Source: Dermatophagoides farinae (lineage: Eukaryota; Arthropoda; Arachnida; Sarcoptiformes; Pyroglyphidae). From it: a stretch of DNA of 64,000 nt. Below the pieces are notes generated by a model that did not search any database, was not told the DNA's origin, and saw nothing but the letters and a program-made list of their open reading frames with translations. The position numbers were made by a program, and so were the translations under genes. The first letter of the stretch is position 1, and every line of letters starts with the position of its first letter. Positions 46,583 through 57,128 of this stretch are shown in pieces. The stretch is taken from the NCBI RefSeq assembly GCF_024713945.1, contig NC_134677.1, forward strand, positions 8,144,001 through 8,208,000, written 5' to 3'.

Positions 46583-48435
46583 ATGGTCAGAAAAAATCGT
46601 AATAAAAATTTACAGCAGCTACCAACGATTAATATTGTAGGTAAAAGTAGCCGAACAACAGAAGCAACAGCAGCAGCAACAACAACAACGAATATCAGCA
46701 AGTAAGTTGAGAAAATTGAAAAAATTTCATATTCAAATTCAAAATTATTTTAATTTATATATTGTAAAATTGATGATCAAAGAAAATCAAAAATACGTTA
46801 TCTATTGGTACGTGGTGAAAATTATGAAAAACAAACGGCCGATCTATTACAATCAATATCATTGTATGCAAGACGTAATGCTAAACTACGTGATGCTGGT
46901 GATATTGTGGCAGAAAAATTGAATTCAATTTCCAGTGCTGAAATATTGAATCCAAGTTTGAAAAGAACTGTTTTTGAATTATCAAAAATATTTCGTTTAA
47001 TACAGGATCATCGTGATTCAGAGGTTGTTATTTAATTCTTTATCTGATTCTTTCGATCAAACTAAAAAAAACGAAAACGTTTAGATTCTTTATTTAGAGG
47101 ATAAATTACTACCACTCATTTCAGAATATGGTGAAACATTACAAAAACAACGTGTAAGTTGTAAATCATTGTTTTTGTAGATTCAATGGTTCATTGAAAT
47201 AATTTTATTTTCCATAGGAAGATCTTCGATCAAATACAAATAAAATGTTGGATTCAAATCGACGATTAAATTGGATTCGTTTATCATCATCATCATCATC
47301 ATCAAACACTACCACAATGAATAATCAGCCAACAGAAATGTTGGCTAAACGTCGTAGTCAAAGTATGGAACGTTTAGATAGCAATAAACATTCAATTGAT
47401 AGAACGGAAAAATTTATACAAAAATCGATTCAACATTATGAAATGAAAAAGAATATCATATTCAAGGTAATTCGATTATTGGATCAATAATAATTACAAA
47501 TCGATTTTTTTTTGTTCGCTAAAAAATTTTATTTTTAAAATTTTTCAAACACACAGAAATTATTGCTAAAATTTCTACTTACCGAACTTCGATTCACGAT
47601 GAAATCTTTCAATAATTTGACTTATATTTATAAACACATACTGGATGGAATGAATCCATCGAATGATTTGAAATATTTTAATGAATTTTTTCGTTTTAAC
47701 ATGAGTAAAAAAATAACCAGATCAAATATAAATATAGATCATGATGATATGGATACGGATGAAGAAAATACTGAGGATGATGATGATAATGATGATGATT
47801 ATGACGACGACGACAATGATGATGACGATGATGACGATTTAGGAAATGATCAGAATAATGAAAGCGATGGTGATCTTGATGGTAATTTTGCTGTTCAAAC
47901 AAATCAGCAAACTTTAAAGAATAAAAGTAAAAGCCATAGCGATGATGAGGATGATGATGATGGTGGTGGTGATGGTGAAGATAATGGCAATGATGACAAA
48001 CGTTTGGTTCAAACAGCAAATCAATTGACAAAACGACAATCAGGAAAGAAAAAATCCGTTTTAAAACGTTTCAATTCGACACCAGAAATATCAACAACAA
48101 TAAAACAAAAAGATTTTGGAATTAATAAAACAAATGTGAAGAAAACCAATGATAATAAAAAAATTCATCTATTTGGTCGATCAATGAATAATCGATTACA
48201 ACATTCACAATCGGAAACGAAAGATGAGAAAACAATGAAAAAGAAGAATAAAGTAAAATCCAATAATAATTTTAAGGGAGATGATGACAATGATGATGAT
48301 GATGATGATGGATCCGAAATTACAGATGAAAATGACGATGACGATGATGACGATGATTCAGATGATGATTCCGATGAATCGAATTCTAATTCGAAAAATA
48401 ATAAACTCATTCGTGATTGGAAAAAAAAGTGGTGA
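46583..48435 (+). CDS. CIBAR1: CIBAR/FAM92 BAR-domain protein with acidic tail
   Basis: Membrane-curving BAR-domain protein that works with Chibby at the ciliary base in other animals. Exons 46583-46701, 46783-47023, 47085-47153, 47218-47466, 47557-48435 give 518 residues. Residues about 40-275 match the FAM92 BAR domain: SLYARRNAKLRDAGD (human AAYVRKTARLRDKAD), ELSKIFRLIQDHRDSEI (human FAKLQDYRQAEV), LLPLISEYGETLQKQREDL (human VVEPLKTYGTIVKMKRDDL), then KSIQHYEMKKNIIFK and LTELRFTMKSFNNLTYIY. Human CIBAR1 is 289 residues. The extra 200 residues here are a C-terminal Asp/Glu- and Lys-rich low-complexity tail built largely from GAT codons. Human CIBAR1 also ends in an acidic stretch, but a short one. 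The gene is convergent with MON1, 361 bases between stops. Confidence 0.88.
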
Positions 48436-48796
48436 AAAAAAAACAATGAAAAAAAAGTAAAATCTTCGCCGATAGATGGCGATAGTTATCGGTTGATGGT
48501 GATGAAACAAATAAAAAAAAAATCGAAAATTGATTTTTTATTTTCATTTTTAATATAATAATTTTACGATTGAAAAGAGAAAATTTTTTGTCCACAAAAA
48601 AAAAAATAAAATAAATGATGAAAATTTTTATTATAAAAATTAAAATTGAAATCAGCAATCTAGCTAATCTAGGCTAGCTTGTAAATAATAATAATAATAA
48701 AAAAGATTCACAGATTACAAACATTAGTACTTTTTTTTGTACAGATTTCAAAACAAAAAGGAAAAAAAAAACAATATAGAAGATTACATAAAGAAT
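48436..48796. other. Convergent 3' intergenic region between CIBAR and MON1
   Basis: AT-rich 3' ends of the two genes, with an AATAAA for CIBAR near 48509. It contains GATAGATGGCGATAG at 48470-48484, an exact match to the YAGRKGGCR core of the CTCF consensus. Confidence 0.5.
48466..48486. promoter_or_regulatory. CTCF-like motif between CIBAR and MON1
   Basis: CGCCGATAGATGGCGATAG contains TAGATGGCG, matching the known CTCF core YAGRKGGCR at every position. The flanking CCAS is not matched. It is one of three such sites, all at gene boundaries. Confidence 0.3.
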
Positions 48797-51120
48797 TCAA
48801 TCTTTAATAATCAATTTATCTTCTTCTTTTTTAAACCATTTGATAAATGTATCAACAGTTTCTAATGCCGATTGTTTTGTAACGAATCCATCGAATTGTG
48901 CATATAGCTGAAAAGTTGCTGTTTGCCATCCTAATAATGAACATTGTTCTTTCATACTACGTAACCATAATGTTTTCAATGATGATCGTTGCATACGTTC
49001 AATTAGATAATAATTTAGTGATGAAAATTCTGTTTGTATACTTGATTGCCATACAATACAATGTTTTGGTGTTTGATGACATAAATATTGTAAATGTGGT
49101 TGTCCCAATTCGGTTATATTTGATCCTAATCCAATCATTGGTTCGGTAAGACGAATTTGATCCAATTTGAAATTGATTGTCTCTTTTACCTAAAGAAAAT
49201 GATAATAATGAGATTTTTTTCAGAAAAAAAAACACGAATCAATCAATATTTACCTGACGACATTTTTCAAAATTATTATGATCAACATCGAGAATGATAA
49301 GACAATATTTTTTACTTAGATATGATACATGTGCATGAAGAAAACGATTAGCATCAACACGACTTAAACATAATGGTATCCACAGTGTTTCCGTTGAACT
49401 AAGTAAACTATCTGAAGCTTTTATCAATGCATATAATAACTGGATATCCAATGGATTGATACGAAATTTGTTTGTATGATTACAAACAGAAATTAATTTC
49501 AAATTTTTTGTCATTCTATTTATTGATGATGATGATGATGATTGTTGTTGCTGTTGCTGTTGTTGTTCCAAATGATTATCTGATTTTTGATAATTTTCTT
49601 TTGTTGATGATTCAAAACTTTCATAAAGATCATTTGTTGTAGAATCATTTTCATCATCATTATCTTCGTCCTCATCATCATCATCATCATCATAATCACT
49701 TGAGATATTTGGATTAAAATGATTCCATTGAATATGAGAATCTAAATCAATCGGTAAACATTGAACATTACCAACACCACCACCACCACCGCCACCACCA
49801 CCACTACCATCCAATTGTTCATCATCTTCAATATGAAATAATATGGTGAATACAATATCATTATTAGTTGCAACCGATTGATTAATAATCATATTGATCT
49901 GTTCACGAATATTTGGATTCATTATTGCTATTGGAACATAAACACGGCTTAAAACATTTGGTTTATGATCATAAAGAAATATTAATGATGATGAAGAATT
50001 TGTATTATTATTATTATTATTTAGATTGGAATTACTACCCAATAATGATGATGATGATGATGATGATAAAAATGAATTCGATGACGATGATGATGATGTA
50101 GAAGAACGAGGAATCGAATTCAATGATGAAGTATAAAATGAGATGACATTATTGAAAATTCTACCACCCATTAATTTATAACGTTTATTTTTATATGTAG
50201 GAAATAATTCCGTTATCGGTGTCGTAATGGATTTCACCAAAATGTCAAGTGTTTTGAAATCATTCTCTATGACCAAAAAAAAAAAAAAAGAATTTATTTT
50301 ATAAAAAACAAAATACAAATAACAACCACTACTCACTATGAATGATTCGTTTGAGGTCATAAGTTGGTGCTTGTTGAAAGATAGATTTTAATTTTTTCAA
50401 TGTTATTGTTGATATAATCTGTGCATGAATCTGATTGATCAATGTATATTCATCAAAACATGTTAACTGTCGACAAACGACAACAATAACCAATGGTGAT
50501 CGTATAGCAAAATTTATATTCAAATCATTGTTCGTTCGAATAGTTTTAAGTTGATCATTCTGTGTTTTAATTACATAATTTATCAATGCTACACATACGC
50601 CCATCAATGTTGTTACATCTTTTCGTCCTGAATAACAATAGATTGGTTTGCCTGCTTCACTCATAATCAATACATCGATATCATTATGATGAATAGAATG
50701 TTCATTTAAAAATGTTTTCAAATTCCAATCATTCGATGAAATAATGTTGGTGGTCGTCTCGTTATCATTATTACTTTGAATGGATAATTTACTTTCGAAT
50801 GATTGAACAACCAATTCTTCATCTTTATTTTTCCGATCATCAATATCATTATCGCTGTTGATGTTCTGTTTATCAGATTCTATGTAAATAGTTTCATTTC
50901 GATCCAGATCATCATGATCATCTGGACAAAGTTTTGGTGATGATAAATCAATCGGATTCAATGATGATCGAGATGTTTCTATTGGATTTTCATCTTCATT
51001 TATTACTTCTTCTTGAAATGATGTTATGTTTGAAGTTGTTGTAGAATTTGTTTCAATCGACATAGTAGTCATCAAATAATATAATAATTGTAAATGGATC
51101 CATTCAAGAAAATGGATCAT
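48797..51120 (-). CDS. MON1: MON1, vacuolar/late-endosomal Rab7 GEF subunit
   Basis: With CCZ1 forms the guanine-nucleotide exchange factor that activates Rab7 on maturing endosomes. Exons 50337-51120, 49254-50266, 48797-49189 give 729 residues from the first ATG. MTTMSIE at residue 17 or MSIE at residue 20 are plausible alternative starts. A disordered N-terminus precedes longin domain 1 (SEAGKPIYCYSG from residue 154, TLMGVCVALINYV, RSPLVIVVVCR, then IFQQAPTYDLKRII), clear counterparts of human MON1A SEAGKPVYSRYG, TMGVMVALVSFL, RRSPLVLVAVAR and IFQQKQNYDLRRLL. Later landmarks are NPLDIQLLYALIKASDSL, WIPLCLSRVDANRFLHAHVSY and the C-terminal TVDTFIKWFKKEEDKLII (human AINKLMRWIRKEEDRLFI). Long Ser, Asn, Gly, Asp and Gln runs are inserted between conserved blocks in the middle exon. 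It diverges from the homeobox gene. Confidence 0.93.
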
Positions 51121-52478
51121 TCAATCGTAAAGTTATCAATTTTTTTTTTTTTGGTAATCAATAATTTTTTTTCTATTAATTTAGCCTCCCCTCACCAGAA
51201 ATAAAATCATTGAATGAATAGAATGGTTTCACTGCAGTGTGATAATCAATCAATTATATCGAAAAAAAAACCATAAACAAATCATTTCATGCAACACAAG
51301 ACAATATTTCGACCATTATCATGTCATATGGAAATCGTATTGGGTAGAAATGGTCGACAATTTTTTTTCAAAAAAAAAGAAAAAAAAATTAAATAAAATA
51401 TATGACCGGCCATTATGACCGCGGTAATTATTTTGAAAGAATTTCCATTTAATCAAACTACTAGAAAAATAGACAAATTTAATTATAATTAAATTCTCAA
51501 ATCATCATTATCATTTATATTGTATATACTAACATCATTTGGATATCATCATCACATGATGATTGGTGAACTGGGAATAACAACAACAACAAAAAAAATC
51601 ATAAAATTTTAGAATTTTCAAACACATCCATTTAAATGATGTTATTCTCAATGGGAAAATTCGATTCTGGTGATTTGGGGCATATTCATATTTCATGGAT
51701 GTTGGATTTTTAATGCTCAACTCATTCATTGTATCATTCCATTCACTGACGACGTAATGCTATGAGATGATTCCAAAAAAAATATTCAGAAGATTCCGGA
51801 AAACAAAACAAAACAAAAAAAAATATTTTCTGGTTTTTTTCCCACCATCTCAATCCGGGAAACGTAACCAAGCGTTTTTTTTCTAATCTAGGAAATGATC
51901 ATCGGTATATCAAAGAGTTTAACCTCGGTCAACATTGTTGGTGGTCTTTTATGTTCTTATCACTACTACTTCGTTGCATCGGCGAAAGCTGATTGTGGTC
52001 GTTCAAATCAAATCTTTTTTCCCCCCCCCACCGCAACAAAGAGAAAAATTCATTTTTAGATTTTTTTTTTCGATATTTTTTTTTCTGAAAAAAAACATAT
52101 TCAACAAGTAAGTTCGATTTGCGAACAGAAGAAAAAAAAATATTAAAATTTTTTTTATCGAATCGAATCTCTCAGGTTACGTACATTGTTGGTAACGATC
52201 ATTCAACAACAACATCGACATCGACAACAATTCAAACAAACAGAAAAAAAAATTTGTTTCCGTTATGAATGGTGGTGAAACCAACATAAACTAACGAATG
52301 ATTTCTGAAATAAATAGTGCACATTTTCTCCAATCATTTGAACAGCAGTTCGATTCGATTCGATTTTAATTGTTTAATTTTTCGATTTAAAAATCAAAAT
52401 GTTGTAAATTTGTAATTCACAGAAATTTCATTACGTCGTAAACTAAATTATTAAACAAATTATTATTATTCATCGATA
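51121..52478. other. Divergent intergenic region between MON1 and the homeobox gene
   Basis: 1.36 kb shared upstream region of two divergent genes. It is AT-rich, with poly-T/A runs, a C9 run near 52021 and short GC-richer patches (GACCGGCC near 51405, ATCCGGGAAACG near 51853). No coding frame was recognised. Confidence 0.55.
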
Positions 52479-55056
52479 ATGGATGATTCAAATATTCAAC
52501 AACAGCAACGATCACAAATAAATAATAATTTGATGATTGATGATGAATTAACTAATATTTCATCATCATCATCATCATCAGCATCAGCATCAACATCAAC
52601 ATTATCCAATACAGAGGTTTGATTAATTAACCAATTGTCAAATTGATCGATAAATTGTTTTTTTTATAGATTGATGAAAAAAAATATAAAATGTTACATG
52701 GAGAATATGTTGCTACCACCACCACCACCACCAACAACACTACCACCATGGCTAACAATAATAATACTGTATATCATAATCATCCACTTTTTAGACATGA
52801 AATGCCATCAACAGTTATTCATTATGGACAAATACAGCTTCCAGCAATGATACAGAAAAATAATAATTTACACACATCGAATGAAACGATGAATGTACGG
52901 CAACAACAACAACAACAGCAGCAACATGAACATCATCTTTCGCATAGTCAAAATCATCATTCACAGCCATCGTCACATTCTCAAATCGTCAACGATACAA
53001 CATTGGATTTAGAACAGCTTTATGAACAACAATTTGGTATTCAACGATATCGATCGGTAATAATTTTCACCACTTTATAATATTGATTTCATCATTTTTT
53101 TTTCAAATTTCAGCGACGTAATCGAACAACATATAATGCCGAACAATTGGTTCATTTGGAAGGAGCATTTCAAATAACACATTATCCCGATGTTAATATG
53201 CGTGAAGATTTAGCTAGGTATTTATTCATTTTTTATAATTTTAAATTCATTAAGTAATAATTAATTTGATTTTCTATAATCCACAATTAAATGTTCTTTT
53301 TTTTTTTGGTGAACGAAAATCTGTAGTAAATTGAATCTTACCGAATCACGTGTACAAGTTTGGTTTCAAAATCGACGTGCTAAATGGCGTAAAATACAGG
53401 ATAAAAATCCACAAAAAAGAGGTGGTGGTAAGTGTAGAGGAAAACGAAGATATCAATCACCAGATGATGATGATGACGATGAAGATGATGATGATGATAA
53501 TGATGAAAATGAATGTCAACAAACACAACGACAACAACAACGTCCACATTCACAACCGATACCGAAATCTCGTTACGAAAATAATGATTATTTATTTAAT
53601 AATGGTCAATTTTTTCAAAGTCATTCAATGCCACAGATGATCATCAATAATAATAATGATGATAATTTGTCATCAAAAGATTCAATGTCAATGTTACAAC
53701 AGATGGAACATATTCATCACCCAGTAGCTTCCACTAATAATAATATTTCATTATCATCAATTTTAAAAAGTGCTGGAATTATAGGCGAAATCGATGTTGT
53801 TAATAGTGGTGATAATAATGACAATGATGTGACAATCATTGACAACAAAGGTCCATTCTCTTCAACATCCACCATGAATAATGATAATGATGATGATATA
53901 ATCAAAATTGAAAATGAAGAAAAAGTGAAGAATCGAATTCAAAATTCAAATGAAAATGATGATGACGACCAGGATAAAGAAGTTCACACCGTCAATAACA
54001 ACACTATCGAACATACTGATGCAACATTGAATGGATGTTACAATGATGAAATTAATGGTAATTCAGAAGAAATTATCTATGCAGCTAATGATGATGATGA
54101 AGAAGAATCGAATAATTTCAATTGGTTATTTAGCTAATAATCTCAGCAATTATTTGAATGAATTTAATCTAATAGGTTTTTATTCAGTACAGCAGCAACT
54201 TATTCAACAATATCATCAGCAAAATAATTATTTGAATTATGTAAAACAGCCTGAACATTATTATTCAACAGCAGAAGCAGTATCAGTAGCAGCAGCAGCA
54301 GCAACAAATTTCTTTTCTACAAATCAGCATTCATCAACATTGTTTCAAAATGATAATCATCATTTATTTTTAAATTTAATTTCTTCTTCATATTCTTTCT
54401 CTTCTGCTTTCATTCAATCAATAGTTTATCAACAACAAAATTTGGAACAACAACAACAACAGACGATGGCAATTTATGAATATCCATCGTTATCAACAAC
54501 ACAAAAAATGATGATAAATGAAAATTTATCATCATCATCATCACAAGAGCAACAGCAGAAACAACAGCATCAGGAATATTATTTAAATTATATTCCAAAT
54601 AATAATTATTATAATAATCATCAGCATTATCATAATCCGTATCAGCCAAATTATACATTATCAATGAATGTTCCAACGTCATCCGGTTCATTTAATTGGT
54701 ATAACCATCATAATCATCATTATCAACAACAACAACAACAACATAATCATCCACATCATCATCAAATTATACCTTCATCATATCAATATTTTGGCCATTC
54801 AAATCATCATTATATTCGTAATCCGTATCATCATCAACAACACCAACAACAACAACAACAGCAGGTAACAACATATACGGATCATAGTGTTGATTCTATT
54901 ATTCGATCATCATCATCACCGTTGATTATTATGAATAATAATGATGTTAATGATAATAATAATAATAATAATAAGGATGGTGATAAAGATTCAAAATATG
55001 AAAATAATGTCGATGTTAAACATCTATCTGATATTGAACAAATCGATATTAATTGA
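52479..55056 (+). CDS. Paired-like (Q50) homeobox transcription factor
   Basis: DNA-binding developmental regulator. Exons: 52479-52616, 52670-53056, 53114-53217, 53327-54057, and probably 54176-55056, giving 746 residues. If exon 4 is not spliced it stops at 54137. The homeodomain is formed by the end of exon 2, exon 3 and exon 4: [32 protein letters not shown], then [21 protein letters not shown]48, F49, Q50, N51 and R53 are present. THYPDV and [15 protein letters not shown] mark the paired-like class. The nearest impression is DRGX/ALX/UNCX-like, but I cannot assign an orthologue. No paired domain or OAR motif was seen. Tyr8 and Gly18 are unusual for the class. The rest is Gln/His/Asn/Asp-rich. 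AATAAA is at 55118. Confidence 0.85.
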
Positions 55057-55175
55057 TTTTGTTTTTTTTTTTTTGGATGATTATTATTTTTTCCGGTGAT
55101 TGTGAATTAAAAAAAAAAATAAATTAAATTTTCCCGCTTTCGAAATTAAAAAAAAAAAAAATCAAATCAAATTCG

Positions 55176-55194
55176 TCATTTATGAACGTGAGAA
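55176..55194. promoter_or_regulatory. 19-mer shared with the TTC17 upstream region
   Basis: TCATTTATGAACGTGAGAA occurs here, about 480 bases upstream of NUF2. With one change it recurs at 59501-59519 (TCATTTATGAATGTGAGAA), about 290 bases upstream of the TTC17 start codon. Function unknown. Confidence 0.3.
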
Positions 55195-55283
55195 CGTGGT
55201 TTATGAGCGCGCGCGTTTTTTTTTCATGCTCCTCCCACATGTTCACAGATTGACCGTTTTCAAAATTTTTTGTTTTGTCAATA

Positions 55284-55482
55284 CAGTAATACCCCGCTTA
55301 ACGCTGCCCCGTTTAGCGCTGATTCGATATAACGCTGTACAATTACCCTACATTACATTACATTGTTACATTGTATATGAAGGGTAAAAATGCATTATGT
55401 AAAAATAGACCCGCTTAGCGCTGTTTCGCTTAACGCTCAGAATTTTTGTAACGTAACCCCCGCGTTAAGCGGGGTATTACTG
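55284..55482. mobile_element. 199-bp MITE, pogo/Tigger-like, flanked by TA
   Basis: The element starts CAGTAATACCCCGCTTAAC and ends with the exact reverse complement, a perfect 21-bp terminal inverted repeat. It is flanked by TA on both sides (55282-55283 and 55483-55484), the target duplication of Tc1/mariner/pogo transposons. CAGT...ACTG ends are typical of pogo/Tigger relatives. Inside are five same-direction copies of about CGYTTARCGCTG, starting at 55295, 55310, 55325, 55412 and 55427, hence spaced by 15 bases within each cluster. There is no coding capacity, so it is non-autonomous. Identical ends suggest a fairly recent insertion. Confidence 0.85.
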
Positions 55483-55670
55483 TAACAACTTTTTTGGCCA
55501 AAAAAAATATTCGATTTGTAACAAATCAACTGGCTGCGCATAGTATGAGCACGTTTTTCAACCGTCAAACATTCACTCTCACACACGACTAATAAAAGTG
55601 AATTTTGTTTGGACCAATTTATTATTCATTCCGTCTGTTGAACAGTTTCTTTAAAAACGATTTTTTAAAT

Positions 55671-57049
55671 ATGGCTCAAAATCAAAAAATTACTGAAGAT
55701 GATATTATTGATTTTTACAAATCAAACCAAAATTATTTCCATACGAAAAGAAGATCTACAACGACCAAGCAAAGAATTTGTTATTCAACTTTACATGCTA
55801 ATTTTAGAAAAATTGGACATGTCTACTAATATTTATCAACCAGATATTTTGGCTTGTATCAACGGTCTGAATGAACATATGGAACAAACATATTTGGCGA
55901 TTAATGTCTTTCACTGCATCAATTATTTTGTTTCAAAAGTTGGCATGAATGATATGAAAATGATTGACATTTTAGAACCGAAATGTGATCGAACGATTCG
56001 TATTCTTCATTCATTGGCTACTTTTTATGTTCGATATAATACTTTGAAAGTAATTATAGTTTTGATTTATTATTTTTTTTTATTTTTTAATTTCTATTTT
56101 GTTTAATTATTATTGGTTCTAGGACTCTTGGTTTAAATATAAAGAAAAATATTCCAATATTTATCGTGAACGCAAAGAATTGGAAAAACGTAATGCAAAT
56201 CTTAAACAATCGATTGAAGAGAAATCAATGTTAATATCATCATTGAAAAATAAATCAATTGGTATGGAACAAGAACTAAAATCATTGGAAGAAACATTGG
56301 CGGTCAAAAAACGTGAAGCAGAAAAAGAATCGAATATTACTGCTGAAATAAAAGATGAAATTGGTACATTGAAAGAAAAATTATGTGATATTAAATTGGA
56401 ATCTGGTCTGATTATTGAATCGAATAAGAAATTGTCCAAAATAATTGTTCAATCACCAAACCGTTTAATATCGGCAGCGAATGATTCGGAAAATAAATTG
56501 AAAACATTGAAAGAAGAATTGGAGCTAAAAAAATTACAATATAATGAATCAGTGGCTAAATTGAAATCCTGTTCAATATCAGAAACATTTTTGGATAATT
56601 TCTGCGAGCTAAAAGAAGTGATTAAACTACAGACACAAAATGATGTACAATGTGAAGAATTGAAGGAAATAAAAAAAAATACATCAGATTTAGATAAAGA
56701 AATGGCACAAATTGAAATAAAAAAGAAAAATATTGAAGAAAGTATTCGTTCATTGAAAACGAAAATTAATAAAGACAATATTGAATTTAATCGTAAAAAG
56801 ACTATTCACATGGAATTAGTGGATGGCTTGCGCATTCAATGCAAAAAAAATGAAGAAAAAATATCAAAAATGAAAGAATCTGTAATGGAAAAAACTGATC
56901 GTCTTAAACAAATTGAAAATCAAATTGAAAAAATTTCTCAACAAGGACAAGTTATCCTTGAAAAACAATCAACTGAACATCAAATGAAACTTGAGAAAAT
57001 TCTGTCAATGATTGAACTTTTTGAAAAACTTAATTATGATAAAAACTAA
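55671..57049 (+). CDS. NUF2: NUF2, NDC80 kinetochore complex subunit (one apparent frame break)
   Basis: Outer-kinetochore protein that binds microtubules with NDC80. Exons 55671-56049 and 56123-57049. The N-terminal calponin-homology fold (about residues 1-130) includes EDLQRPSKEFVIQLYMLIL (yeast NISRPTSDYMVTLYKQII) and MIDILEPKCDRTIRILHSL (human TADILCPKAKRTARFLSGI). A long coiled coil fills the second exon, with heptads of Lys/Glu/Leu/Ile to the end. MAQNQKITEDDIIDFYKSNQ and the following RKEDLQRPS lie in different frames, offset by one base near TTCC at 55737-55740. With one C fewer the two join as NYFIRKEDL and the protein would be about 434 residues (human 464). The alternative ATG at 55699 lies in the downstream frame but loses the conserved-looking start. 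AATAAA follows the stop by 8 bases. Confidence 0.88.
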
Positions 57050-57128
57050 AATCTAAAATAAATTAATATTTAATCTTTTCAAATCATTCCAAAGAATTCA
57101 TAAGTAGTAAATCAAATCTTTTTTTCTT

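Larger units (their letters stand above)
55057..55670. other. Region between the homeobox gene and NUF2
   Basis: Holds the homeobox 3' end (AATAAA at 55118), a conserved-looking 19-mer at 55176-55194, a GCGCGCGCG word near 55206, the 199-bp MITE and about 190 bases of NUF2 upstream sequence. That last part includes CAACCGTC (Myb-like). Confidence 0.6.

Noticed and set aside
55196-55387. 63-codon frame overlapping the MITE
   Set aside because: It runs across the inverted-repeat element and unrelated flank; not a gene.
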